Below, one piece after another: positions 6,866-15,925 of a stretch of DNA of 64,000 nucleotides. The notes under the pieces were generated by a model. It ran no database searches. It was given only the letters and a program-made list of their open reading frames with translations, and was not told the DNA's origin. Every line of letters begins with the position of its first letter. Within the stretch, counting starts at the first letter, position 1. The translations under genes and the position numbers were made by a program. The stretch is from SIG603 sp044432645 (lineage in GTDB: Bacteria > Bacillota > Clostridia > Oscillospirales > Acutalibacteraceae), in assembly GCA_044432645.1 (NCBI GenBank), contig JAWXUM010000002.1:1-64000 (forward strand), in the 5' to 3' direction.

Positions 6866-8440
6866 ATGAATATAGTATTTGCTTTTGCCGATGACTGGGG
6901 TAAATATGCAAATATTTATAACGAAATTGACAATCTTGACGATATAAACAGCCTTTTAAAAACACCAAATATAAACAGAATAGCTCATGAAGGTGTAAGC
7001 TTTACAAATGCTTTTGTTCCTGCACCAAGTTGTACTCCTTGCAGAAGTTCAGTTTGTTCAGGTCAATATTTTTGGCAAACAGGACTCGGTGCAATTTTAG
7101 TTGGCGCTCATTGGGACACAGATATTCCCACTTATCCACTTGAACTTGAAAAAAATGGTTACCATATAGGCTACACATACAAAGTTTGGTCGCCTGGCGA
7201 TAACGCTGATGCGCCTTATGGTGGCATAAGAAATTGCTACACAAGAAACACAGAAAAATTCACACGTTTGGGCGAATTTAACCGTTTTTCATTTAGAGCA
7301 ATGGAAAAAATTGAAGAACTTGGTTTTGATGTAGAAACTGCTAAATCTGCAATGCTTGTTGATGTTCGTGATAATTTCAACGATTTCATCAAGGCGAACA
7401 CAGACAACAAGCCATTTTGCTATTGGTGGGGTCCAACGAATACTCACCGTGATTGGCTTCGTGGTTCTGGAAAAGAATTGTGGGGAATTGAACCAGATGA
7501 TTTAAAAGGAAAACTACCAAAATGTTTGCCAGATGTTCATGAAGTCCGTGAGGATTTTGCAGATTATTTAGGAGAGGTTCAAGCCTTTGATGCAGGTATT
7601 GGTGTTTTAATTGATGAACTCGAAAAACTCAGTGAACTCGATAACACATTATTTGTTATAAGTGGTGACCACGGAATTCCTGGCATGCCAAGAGGAAAAT
7701 GTAATCTTTATAATTTGGGTTGTGAAGTTGCGCTTTTCGCAAGATTCCCAAAACTTATAAAAGAAAATAGAATTGTTGAGGACTTTGTAAATATAATGGA
7801 TTTAGCGCCAACTTTCCTTGATGTAGCTGGTGTTAATATTCCAGAACAAATGACAGCAAAAAGCATTTTACCGCTTCTTAAATCTGATAAAAATGGAATT
7901 ATAGATAAAAAGCGTGATTTTATCGTGACAGGCAGGGAACGTCATGCTGATATCGCCAGAGATGGGAATTTGCCATATCCTCAACGTGCAATACGTACAA
8001 AAGATTATTTATATATATATAATTTTGAGCCTGACCGTTGGCCAGTGGGTGACCCAAAAGGACTTCAAGACCCTAGTTATCAAATTGACTTTGATGAACT
8101 TCGTTTGCAAAGTTCAGCTGCTTTCAACGACATGGATGCAAGTCCAACAAAAGCATGGCTTATTTGGCATAGAAATGAAGAAGCATATAAAAATTACTAC
8201 AGCCTAGCATTTGATAAAAGACCAAAAGAAGAGTTGTATATTTTAAATAACGACAAAGATACAGTTCTAAATGTAGCTCAAAATGAAAAATATGCAAATG
8301 TAAAAAAAGAATTAAACGAAAGACTTTTCAAAATTCTGCACGAACAAAATGACCCAAGAGTAATTGATGAAGATTGTAGATTTGAGCATTTACCATATAC
8401 CTCTGTACGAATTATAAAGAAGAAACAAAATAAAGGTTAG
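6866..8440 (+). CDS. Sulfatase (alkaline phosphatase superfamily), cytoplasmic type
   Basis: 524 aa. Sulfatases hydrolyse sulfate esters using a formylglycine made from Cys (or Ser) in C/S-x-P-x-R. Here Cys56 lies in CTPCR. Metal ligands D9-D10 (FADDWG) and a later GDHG complete the fold. The protein starts directly at the first strand (MNIVFAFADDW) and has no signal peptide, so it should act in the cytoplasm on imported sulfated sugars or oligosaccharides. An anaerobic maturase (anSME) is required and none is adjacent; the radical SAM protein at 21.7 kb is of the SCIFF type. Substrate unknown. The site GAGG precedes ATG 6866. Confidence 0.9.
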   Translation: MNIVFAFADDWGKYANIYNEIDNLDDINSLLKTPNINRIAHEGVSFTNAFVPAPSCTPCRSSVCSGQYFWQTGLGAILVGAHWDTDIPTYPLELEKNGYHIGYTYKVWSPGDNADAPYGGIRNCYTRNTEKFTRLGEFNRFSFRAMEKIEELGFDVETAKSAMLVDVRDNFNDFIKANTDNKPFCYWWGPTNTHRDWLRGSGKELWGIEPDDLKGKLPKCLPDVHEVREDFADYLGEVQAFDAGIGVLIDELEKLSELDNTLFVISGDHGIPGMPRGKCNLYNLGCEVALFARFPKLIKENRIVEDFVNIMDLAPTFLDVAGVNIPEQMTAKSILPLLKSDKNGIIDKKRDFIVTGRERHADIARDGNLPYPQRAIRTKDYLYIYNFEPDRWPVGDPKGLQDPSYQIDFDELRLQSSAAFNDMDASPTKAWLIWHRNEEAYKNYYSLAFDKRPKEELYILNNDKDTVLNVAQNEKYANVKKELNERLFKILHEQNDPRVIDEDCRFEHLPYTSVRIIKKKQNKG

Positions 8441-8498
8441 TATAATACTTGTACCACCTTTTGGACTCTCTCGTTTAAATTGTTGCTCTTATCCCTCT

Positions 8499-8656
8499 AG
8501 GATACATTGAATTGCCTTTAATCAGTAAAAAAGAGAACGAACAACTAATTAAATGTTTAGAAGAAAAAAAGACCAGATTGCATAAAGCAACCTAGTCTAA
8601 AAAGAAGTTTATAAAAAAAGAATAATCATAAGAGTTCAAGCTCCTTATGATTATTC
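8499..8656 (+). pseudogene. Relic of a serine recombinase 3' end (repeat copy 2)
   Basis: Translation in one frame from 8500 gives GYIELPLISKKENEQLIKCL, then EEKKTRLHKAT and a stop at about 8596. This matches the C-terminus of the recombinase at 3-671. No start or upstream coding sequence remains: the sequence between the sulfatase stop and 8499 is unrelated. The shared part continues through the downstream hairpin to GATTATTC at 8656. One indel and several substitutions separate the copies. It marks a former mobile-element end. Confidence 0.85.
8613..8656 (-). terminator. Terminator of the zeta-like gene (element-derived)
   Basis: Perfect 13-base arms 8620-8632 and 8644-8656, followed on the minus strand by seven T (8619-8613). 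It sits 40 bases after the stop of the zeta-like gene and is the second copy of the hairpin behind tRNA-Leu. Confidence 0.75.
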
Positions 8657-8695
8657 AGTATAGTGCGAATAATTATAAGGGACATAACTTGAAAA

Positions 8696-9250
8696 TTATT
8701 TTAAAAGTTCATTTAAAGTTTTAACCCACTTTTTATCGCCATTTGAATTTAATATAAACTCTCCATTTTTATACTCAGCTACTTCTATAAAGCCATTATC
8801 ATTATCAAAAAAAATCGCTGTATCGCAATATGGTAAAATTTTAAGTAAATCTATAAATCTATTTTCAAATCTGTTTAGTACATCAGCAGTTGGAATATTG
8901 TGTCCACCTTTAGAAACTCTGTTTTTGATACGCAAAATACTATCTTCTGCTGTATCTAAACCTATATAATAAAGACGAATATTATAACCTAAGTTTTTAG
9001 CTCTTTTTATAGTTTTTTCAGTTTTAACACCTGAAAGAGTAGTTTCTTGAGTTATAGAATAGCCATTATTTAAACAGTTTTCTATAGTTTTTATACCTTC
9101 TTTAGCACCCAGTAAAGGACTACTAAATTTCACAGCAAGTTTATCTACATCAACAAGCATACCCAAATCGCTACGTTCGGATTTCAAAGCACCTGTTAAA
9201 CTAGATTTGCCACAACCGTTTACACCAGCAATAACAGTATAAATTTTCAA
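8696..9250 (-). CDS. Zeta-toxin-like P-loop kinase/ATPase
   Basis: 184 aa from TTG 9250. This start is chosen because GAGGTG lies six bases upstream; the in-frame GTG at 9259 lies inside that site. Walker A is GVNGCGKSS (residues 9-17). The later RIKNRVSKGGHNIP and FENRFIDL segments match the basic and lid-like regions of zeta-toxin-like kinases. Zeta toxins phosphorylate UDP-sugar precursors of peptidoglycan, but many chromosomal relatives are not known toxins. No epsilon-like antitoxin gene is adjacent. It stands between a mobile-element relic and tRNA-Val, a typical place for acquired genes. Confidence 0.7.
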   Translation of the reverse strand: MKIYTVIAGVNGCGKSSLTGALKSERSDLGMLVDVDKLAVKFSSPLLGAKEGIKTIENCLNNGYSITQETTLSGVKTEKTIKRAKNLGYNIRLYYIGLDTAEDSILRIKNRVSKGGHNIPTADVLNRFENRFIDLLKILPYCDTAIFFDNDNGFIEVAEYKNGEFILNSNGDKKWVKTLNELLK

Positions 9251-9282
9251 ATAAAACACCTCAATTCAAATTTGATATTTAT

Positions 9283-9316
9283 AAGGAAAAATCCCAAGTA
9301 ATAATACTCAGGATTT
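9283..9316 (-). terminator. Terminator of tRNA-Val
   Basis: On the minus strand AATCCTGAGTA pairs with TACTTGGGATT (two G-U pairs) around a TTAT loop and is followed by T residues, directly after the tRNA CCA end. Confidence 0.65.
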
Positions 9317-9393
9317 TGGTGGACGCTAACGGACTTGAACCGCTGACCCCCTGCACGTCAAGCAGGTGCTCTAGCCAGCTGAGCTAAGCGTCC
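9317..9393 (-). tRNA. tRNA-Val (anticodon GAC)
   Basis: 77 nt on the minus strand. Acceptor GGACGCT/AGCGTCC, discriminator A, encoded CCA, anticodon stem CCTGC/GCAGG with loop TTGACGT giving GAC, and T-arm GGTTCAAGTCC. It has its own promoter and terminator. Confidence 0.96.
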
Positions 9394-9408
9394 TTTTATT
9401 TCCTAGTC

Positions 9409-9437
9409 ATTATACTATATTTTGTTTTTAATGTCAA
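9409..9437 (-). promoter_or_regulatory. Promoter of tRNA-Val
   Basis: On the minus strand TTGACA (9437-9432), a 17-base spacer and TATAAT (9414-9409): both boxes match the consensus perfectly. The tRNA starts 16 bases after the -10 box. Confidence 0.9.
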
Positions 9438-9472
9438 TCTTAAAAAATTATGTAATTTTTTAAGATTTTTTG
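9436..9472 (+). repeat. Perfect 15-bp hairpin with T-run between tRNA-Val and purL
   Basis: AATCTTAAAAAATTA (9436-9450), loop TG, and its exact complement 9453-9467, followed by TTTTT. It looks like a rho-independent terminator read rightward, although no rightward gene lies just upstream. It overlaps the first bases of the tRNA-Val -35 box. Confidence 0.7.
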
Positions 9473-9530
9473 TTTAATTTTACTACTTTTAAAAAATATT
9501 AAAAAATATGTTTATAAGTTGAAGTTTTTG

Positions 9531-9539
9531 TGGTACAAT
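9531..9539 (+). promoter_or_regulatory. Probable extended -10 promoter of purL
   Basis: TGGTACAAT is an extended -10 element (TG-N-TACAAT) 50 bases before ATG 9589; no good -35 box at 17 bases. The leader shows no purine riboswitch that I can recognise. Confidence 0.45.
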
Positions 9540-9588
9540 GTAGAGAGTTTATAACTATTTGTAAAAGTAATTTCAAAAGGATGGTATT

Positions 9589-12500
9589 ATGGTAACAAGA
9601 GTTTTTGTAGAAAAGAAAAAAGGATTTGATATTGAGGCTTCTCATATGAAATCTGACCTAGTTAAAAACCTAGGAATTAAATCAATTAATGAATTAAGAA
9701 TTATTAACCGTTATGATGCAACTGGACTTAGTGATGAAGAATTTAAAATAGCTTCTACCACAATTTTTTCAGAACCAAACGTAGACAATGTTTATAGCGA
9801 AGATTATGTATTCTCTAACGATTATCAAGTTTTTGCTATGGAGTATTTACCTGGTCAATATGACCAACGTGCTGACTCTGCTGCGCAATGTGTTCAGCTT
9901 TTAACTCAAGGCGAAAGACCAAAAGTTACAACTGCTAGAGTTATCGCTCTCAAAGGCGATATAACTGCTGACGAGTTGGACAAAGTTAAATCTTACCTTG
10001 TAAACCCTGTTGAGTCAAGAACCTCATCTATGGACAAGCCTTTAACACTTGACATGCAAATTGAAGTTCCTGAAGATGTTAAACGTGTTGTTGGCATGAT
10101 TACTTGGACTGAGAATGAAATTAAAGATTATTATTCTGGTATGGGATTTGCTATGACACTTTCCGACCTTGAATTTTGTCGTGACTATTTTAGAGATGAA
10201 GAAAAACGTGACCCAACTGTTACGGAGTTAAGAGTTATCGACACATATTGGAGTGACCATTGCCGTCACACCACTTTCCTTACTAGTTTAAATGAAATTG
10301 AGATTGAAAAATCTGCTTTAACAGTAGCTATTGAAGAGTCTTTAGCTGAATATTTTGCCGTTCGTGAAAAATTGTATGTAGGCAAAAACAAAGAAGTTTG
10401 CCTTATGGACATGGCTTGTATCGGTGCTAAATATTTAAGAAGTGAAGGCTTAGTACCTGACCTTGATGTTAGTGACGAAATTAACGCTTGTTCTATAGAA
10501 GTACCTGTTACAATCGACGGTTTAACTGAACAATGGCTTGTACAATTTAAAAACGAAACCCATAACCACCCAACTGAGATTGAGCCTTTTGGTGGTGCTG
10601 CAACTTGCCTTGGTGGTGCTATACGTGACCCACTTTCAGGTAGAGCTTATGTTTACCAAGCTATGCGTGTTACTGGTAGTGGCGACCCTACTGTTTCATT
10701 TAGCAAAACACTTCCTGGTAAACTTCCGTCTAAAAAAATAACTACTGGTGCAGCTGCTGGTTATTCATCATACGGTAACCAAATTGGCCTTGCTACAGGA
10801 CAAGTTACAGAGCTTTACGACGCTGGTTATGTTGCAAAAAGAATGGAAATTGGTGCTGTTATCGGCGCTTCTCCTAAATCTAACGTAAGACGTGACGAGC
10901 CAGTTAAAGGTGATATTATCGTTTTACTCGGTGGGGCTACTGGCCGTGACGGCTGTGGCGGTGCTACTGGTTCTTCTAAAGCACACACACTAGAATCTAT
11001 CGAAACTTGTGGAGCAGAAGTTCAAAAAGGTAACCCACCTACAGAAAGAAAAATTCAAAGACTATTTAGAAAACCAGAAGTTTCTACACTTATTAAAAGA
11101 TGTAATGACTTTGGTGCTGGTGGTGTTTGTGTTGCTATTGGTGAGCTTGCCCCTGGTCTTACAATTGACCTTAACAAAGTTCCTAAAAAATACGAAGGTC
11201 TTGATGGTACAGAACTTGCAATTTCTGAATCTCAAGAAAGAATGGCTGTTGTACTAGAGCCTAAAGATGTTGAAGTTTTCCTAAAAGAAGCTGATAAAGA
11301 AAACCTAGACGCTCAAATAGTAGCTGTTGTAACAGATAACAACCGCCTCACTATGGATTGGCGTGGTGACACAGTTGTTAGCCTAAGCCGTGACTTTTTG
11401 GATACTAACGGTGTTACACAAAATTCTACTGCTTATATTTCTGCTCCAAAAGCAGAGGATAATTACAGAGAAAAAATCCCTACTGTTTTAGAAAATAATG
11501 AAAATGCTTTTGTTACAAACTTATCAAGACTTGAAGTTTGTAGCCAAAAAGGCTTATCTGAAAGATTTGACGCTTCTATCGGTGCTGGTACTGTTAACAT
11601 GCCTTTCGGTGGTAAATACCAACTTTCTCCTGAAGATGCTATGGTTGCCAAAATACCAGTTTTAAAAGGTGAAACAGATGATGCTACTGCTATGAGTTAC
11701 GGATTTATCCCTGGAATTTCTAAATTTAGCCCTTTCCATGGTTCTGTTTGGGCAGTTGTAGAATCTCTTTCTAAACTTGCTGTAGTAGGCGCAGACCCAC
11801 TTAAATCAAGACTAACTTTCCAAGAATACTTTGAAAGACTTTATAATAAACCAGAGCGTTGGGGCAAACCAACCGCTGCTTTACTTGGTGCTTTAACTGC
11901 TCAAATGAAGCTTGGTATTCCATCAATCGGTGGTAAAGACAGCATGTCTGGTTCTTTTGACGAACTTGACGTTCCACCAACACTTGTAAGTTTTGCTGTT
12001 GCTATGACAAAAGCTTCTAAAACTATTTCTGCTACTTTCCAAAATGCTGGAAAAAAAGTAGCTTTATTCCCTATTAACGAAATCGACTGCATGCCTGTAT
12101 GGGACGATTTAAAAGATTACTATAAAAATATTTTAGCTTTAATCGAAAACGGAACTATTAAATCTGCTTCTACCATTAAAGAAGGTGGCTTAGCAGCTGC
12201 TGTAGCTAAAATGACATTTGGTAATGATTTTGGCTTTGACTTTGAAAACTTATGTGATAAAACAATGTATGCTCCAAAATCTGGTTATATCGTTGCAGAA
12301 GTTTCAGAACTTCCAGAAAATGCTGTTTTAGTTGGTACTATTACTAATAACGAATACTTTACTGTAAATGGTAATAAAATAGATAATAAAGTGGCTCTTA
12401 GTTCATTTATGGGAACACTTGAAAAAATCTTCCCTAACGGTGCTGAAGCTTCTCCAATGCCTAAAGAAATTCCAGTAGTGTCAGGTAAATCTAGCCTTTC

Positions 12501-13317
12501 ACCTATGATTAAAGTGCCTAAACCTAAAGTGTTCATACCAACTTTCCCAGGAACTAACTGCGAGATTGACACTATGCGTTCATTTGAAAAAGCTGGTGCA
12601 GAAGTTGAAATTTTAGTTGTTAACAACTTAAGTCAAAAAGGAATTGAAGAAACAATTGAAGCTATGGAAAAAGCTATTAAATCTTCACAAATTCTTATGC
12701 TTCCAGGTGGTTTCTCTGGTGGTGACGAGCCTGAGGGTTCTGGTAAATTTATTGCAACGACATTTAGAAACCCTAAACTTTCAGCTGCTTTAACAGATTT
12801 ACTAGAAAACCGTGACGGTCTTGCTATGGGTATTTGTAACGGGTTCCAAGCACTTATTAAGCTTGGTTTAGTACCGTATGGCAAAGTTACAACTCCAAAA
12901 GACACAGACCCAACACTTACATTTAACAATATTGGCCGACATGTTTCACGTATGGCTTACACAAAAATTACAAATAACAAATCACCTTGGTTCTCTGCTT
13001 TAAACACTGGTGATGTTTTTGCTGTTCCAGTGTCACACGGCGAGGGTAGATTTGTTGCTGATGATGCATCACTTGAATCACTTATAGAAAACGGACAAAT
13101 TGCCACACAATACTGCTCACATACTGGTGAAATTAGTGGTGATATTGTATGGAACCCTAACGGTTCTGTTTGTGCTATTGAGGGTATTACAAGCCCAGAC
13201 GGACGTGTCTTAGGTAAAATGGGGCACTCAGAACGTAAAGGCACAGACCTTTACAAAAATGTTCCTGGACTTAAAGACCAAATGTTGTTTGAAAGTGGCG
13301 TAAAATACTTTAAATAA
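9589..13317 (+). CDS. purL: Phosphoribosylformylglycinamidine synthase, single-chain
   Basis: 1242 aa, the long fused form that carries the synthetase and glutaminase in one chain. It converts FGAR to FGAM in purine synthesis using glutamine and ATP. The linker signature SDHCRHTTF and the two AIRS-type ATP-grasp-like halves (GGATGRDGCGGATGSS and the later IGGKDSMSGSF) are visible. The C-terminal class I amidotransferase has AMGICNGFQ with the nucleophilic Cys and PVSHGEGRF with the His. No PurS or PurQ is needed. It stands alone from other pur genes and is followed by alr. The ATG follows AAAAGGATGG. Confidence 0.97.
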   Translation: MVTRVFVEKKKGFDIEASHMKSDLVKNLGIKSINELRIINRYDATGLSDEEFKIASTTIFSEPNVDNVYSEDYVFSNDYQVFAMEYLPGQYDQRADSAAQCVQLLTQGERPKVTTARVIALKGDITADELDKVKSYLVNPVESRTSSMDKPLTLDMQIEVPEDVKRVVGMITWTENEIKDYYSGMGFAMTLSDLEFCRDYFRDEEKRDPTVTELRVIDTYWSDHCRHTTFLTSLNEIEIEKSALTVAIEESLAEYFAVREKLYVGKNKEVCLMDMACIGAKYLRSEGLVPDLDVSDEINACSIEVPVTIDGLTEQWLVQFKNETHNHPTEIEPFGGAATCLGGAIRDPLSGRAYVYQAMRVTGSGDPTVSFSKTLPGKLPSKKITTGAAAGYSSYGNQIGLATGQVTELYDAGYVAKRMEIGAVIGASPKSNVRRDEPVKGDIIVLLGGATGRDGCGGATGSSKAHTLESIETCGAEVQKGNPPTERKIQRLFRKPEVSTLIKRCNDFGAGGVCVAIGELAPGLTIDLNKVPKKYEGLDGTELAISESQERMAVVLEPKDVEVFLKEADKENLDAQIVAVVTDNNRLTMDWRGDTVVSLSRDFLDTNGVTQNSTAYISAPKAEDNYREKIPTVLENNENAFVTNLSRLEVCSQKGLSERFDASIGAGTVNMPFGGKYQLSPEDAMVAKIPVLKGETDDATAMSYGFIPGISKFSPFHGSVWAVVESLSKLAVVGADPLKSRLTFQEYFERLYNKPERWGKPTAALLGALTAQMKLGIPSIGGKDSMSGSFDELDVPPTLVSFAVAMTKASKTISATFQNAGKKVALFPINEIDCMPVWDDLKDYYKNILALIENGTIKSASTIKEGGLAAAVAKMTFGNDFGFDFENLCDKTMYAPKSGYIVAEVSELPENAVLVGTITNNEYFTVNGNKIDNKVALSSFMGTLEKIFPNGAEASPMPKEIPVVSGKSSLSPMIKVPKPKVFIPTFPGTNCEIDTMRSFEKAGAEVEILVVNNLSQKGIEETIEAMEKAIKSSQILMLPGGFSGGDEPEGSGKFIATTFRNPKLSAALTDLLENRDGLAMGICNGFQALIKLGLVPYGKVTTPKDTDPTLTFNNIGRHVSRMAYTKITNNKSPWFSALNTGDVFAVPVSHGEGRFVADDASLESLIENGQIATQYCSHTGEISGDIVWNPNGSVCAIEGITSPDGRVLGKMGHSERKGTDLYKNVPGLKDQMLFESGVKYFK

Positions 13318-13381
13318 TTAAACTCATGTAAAACTAGTGGAATGGCCAATGGTCATTCACTATGTTTGTAAAGGTAAACTT

Positions 13382-14551
13382 ATGCAAAATTTAAAACGAA
13401 GAACTTGGGCTGAAATTGATTTGAATTGCGTAGAACACAATTTTGATGAAATTAAAAATCACTGCAAAACGAATATTTGTTGCGTTATAAAAGCCGACGC
13501 TTATGGACATGGTGCTGTAGAACTTGCAAAAGAATATGAAAAATTAGGTGCTAGTTTTTTCGGAGTTTCTAATATTGATGAAGCATTGCAACTACGAAAA
13601 GCTGATATTAGATTGCCAATTTTGATTTTTGGATATACGCCTGTTACTGATGCGCCTGTTTTAGCAGACAATAATATTTCACAATGTGTTTATTCACTTG
13701 AATATGCTAACCAGCTTTCAGAAGAATGTGTCAAGCAAAATGTTATAGTTAAAATTCATATTAAAGTTGACACTGGAATGAGTCGACTAGGATTTTATTA
13801 TCAAAATCCTAAGGAAGATTTTGAAACTATTGACGAAATCCGTAAAGCTTCCAAGCTTTACGGATTGTTTCCTGAAGGTATATTCACTCACTTTGCATCT
13901 TCCGATTTAAAGGATAATACCTTTACACTAAAACAACTTTGCAATTTCAATTTGGTATTGAACAGTGTAAAGGATATTAACTTTACACTTATTCACTGTG
14001 CTAATAGTGGTGGAACTTTAGACTATGAAAACTCAAGATTTGATATGGTAAGGGCAGGTATAATTCTTTACGGTTTATCTCCTTCTGACGAAGTTAAAAA
14101 TAAACTTGATTTAAAACCTGCACTTTCATTAAAATCTGTAGTTTCTCATGTGAAAAAGGTAAAAGTTGGTACAAGTATAAGTTATGGTAGAACATTTATA
14201 GCTGATAAAGATATGATTATTGCTACTATTGCTATTGGCTATGCTGATGGTTATACAAGAATTCTGTCAGAAAAAGGTGCAGAAGTTTTAGTTGGTGGTA
14301 AAAGATGTAAAGTAGTTGGCAGAATTTGTATGGACCAACTAATGATTGACTTAAACGGTGATAACAGCGTGAAAATTGGTGACATTGTTACTTTAATTGG
14401 TAGTGATTTAAACGAAACTATAACTGCAGAAGAAATTGCAAATTTAAGAAATACTATTAATTATGAAGTTATTTGTGATATTGGAGCTAGAGTTCCAAGA
14501 GTATATATAAAAAACAACATAGAAGTTGCTATGTTAAATTATATAGGATAA
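13382..14551 (+). CDS. alr: Alanine racemase
   Basis: 389 aa from ATG 13382, after AAAGGT. A longer in-frame reading from 13337 adds residues that family members lack. It interconverts L- and D-alanine for peptidoglycan. PLP-binding Lys37 is in VIKADAYGHG, and the catalytic Tyr is in SISYGRTF in the C-terminal beta-domain. The gap after purL contains an imperfect palindrome (GTGGAATGGCC...GGTCATTCAC) and no obvious promoter, so readthrough from purL is possible. The MATE gene starts 12 bases downstream. Confidence 0.95.
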   Translation: MQNLKRRTWAEIDLNCVEHNFDEIKNHCKTNICCVIKADAYGHGAVELAKEYEKLGASFFGVSNIDEALQLRKADIRLPILIFGYTPVTDAPVLADNNISQCVYSLEYANQLSEECVKQNVIVKIHIKVDTGMSRLGFYYQNPKEDFETIDEIRKASKLYGLFPEGIFTHFASSDLKDNTFTLKQLCNFNLVLNSVKDINFTLIHCANSGGTLDYENSRFDMVRAGIILYGLSPSDEVKNKLDLKPALSLKSVVSHVKKVKVGTSISYGRTFIADKDMIIATIAIGYADGYTRILSEKGAEVLVGGKRCKVVGRICMDQLMIDLNGDNSVKIGDIVTLIGSDLNETITAEEIANLRNTINYEVICDIGARVPRVYIKNNIEVAMLNYIG

Positions 14552-14563
14552 AGGTGTATTGAA

Positions 14564-15925
14564 ATGTTAATTACAAAGGATAAGTCTTTTTACAAGAATT
14601 TAGTGGCACTAGCTGTGCCTATTTCACTTCAAAATATGGTTACCTTTTCAGTCGGTTTTGCCGACAACCTTATGATAGGGTCACTTGGCGATACTGCAAT
14701 TTCTGGAGTTTACATGGGAAACCAACTTCAAACAGTGTTTCAAATGTTTATCATGGGTATTGAGGGTGCTTTACTTATTTTAGCAGCCCAGTATTGGGGC
14801 AAACGTGACACTAATAGCATAAAGAAAATACTTGCTATAGCTATTAAACTAGCATTAGCTTTTGGTATTGTTTTCACTACTTTAGCTTTACTTTTTCCAA
14901 GTCAGATAATAAATTTATTTACAAATGATACAGCTGTAATCCAGTCTGGTACAGTTTACCTTTCTACGGTTGCTTTTTCTTACATATTCTTTGCAATTTC
15001 ACAAATATTCATAGGTTCTATGCGAAGTGTTGAAACTGCTAAAATTGGTCTTTATATTTCTTTTATGACTTTAGCCGTAGATGTTGGACTTAACTATTTA
15101 CTTATTTTTGGTGTAGATGGTTTAATTCCGGCTTTAGGTATACAAGGCGCTGCTATTGCTACTTTAATTGCAAGAATTTGCGAAGCTGTAGCTATTGTTT
15201 ATTACGTAAAATTTAAAGATAAAAAGCTCAAAATTAAATTTAAAGAACTTGTACCTACTGACACATTAATGATAAAAGATTTCGTAAAATATGGTCTTCC
15301 TGTTTTAGGTGGACAAATTGTTTGGGGTTGTAATACGATAGCAAACAGCATGATTTTAGGAAGATTTAACGCAGAGGTTATAGCAGCTACTAGTATGACC
15401 GGTATGCTTCATAGCCTTGTTTATGTTTGGATGACTGGTCTTTCAAGTGCTGTTGGTATTATAACTGGTAAAACAGTTGGTGCTGGAAAAATTGATAAAA
15501 TTAAAGAATATTCAAAAACAGTTCAAATTATGTTTGTATGTGTCGGCATATTGTCTGGTTTACTTGTATGGTCACTTCATATACCTTTCATTGGCTTGTA
15601 TGATGTTAGCGACGAAGCAGCAGCTTATGCTCTACAATTTATGGCCATTATTTCAATAACAATTGTAGGTACATGTTACCAAGCACCTTGCCTTGCAGGC
15701 CTTGTAAAAGCTGGAGGCGATATTTCTTTTGTTTTCAAAAACGACAGTATATTTGTATTTTTAGTTGTAATACCGTCAGCTTTAGTAGCTTGTTATCTAT
15801 CTGCCCCAGTTTGGGTAGTTTTTGCATGTTTAAAGTGTGACCAAATTTTAAAATGCTTTGTAGCTGTTGTTAAAATTAATAAATATAATTGGATTAAAAA
15901 TTTAACTAGGGAGAATAACACATAA
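14564..15925 (+). CDS. MATE-family efflux transporter
   Basis: 453 aa, about twelve hydrophobic segments, with the MATE hallmarks near the N-terminus (ALAVPISLQNMVTFSVGFADNLMIGSLGD region) and a repeated second half (KYGLPVLGGQIVWGCNTIANSMILGR region). These inner-membrane antiporters use Na+ or H+ gradients to export drugs or metabolites; the substrate cannot be read from sequence. It starts 12 bases after alr and its stop codon directly abuts the next ATG, so alr-MATE-EamA is likely one transcript. Confidence 0.9.
   Translation: MLITKDKSFYKNLVALAVPISLQNMVTFSVGFADNLMIGSLGDTAISGVYMGNQLQTVFQMFIMGIEGALLILAAQYWGKRDTNSIKKILAIAIKLALAFGIVFTTLALLFPSQIINLFTNDTAVIQSGTVYLSTVAFSYIFFAISQIFIGSMRSVETAKIGLYISFMTLAVDVGLNYLLIFGVDGLIPALGIQGAAIATLIARICEAVAIVYYVKFKDKKLKIKFKELVPTDTLMIKDFVKYGLPVLGGQIVWGCNTIANSMILGRFNAEVIAATSMTGMLHSLVYVWMTGLSSAVGIITGKTVGAGKIDKIKEYSKTVQIMFVCVGILSGLLVWSLHIPFIGLYDVSDEAAAYALQFMAIISITIVGTCYQAPCLAGLVKAGGDISFVFKNDSIFVFLVVIPSALVACYLSAPVWVVFACLKCDQILKCFVAVVKINKYNWIKNLTRENNT

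Noticed and set aside
13337..13381. A 15-residue extension of alanine racemase.
   Set aside because: It covers an imperfect palindrome; the family N-terminus and ribosome site point to ATG 13382.
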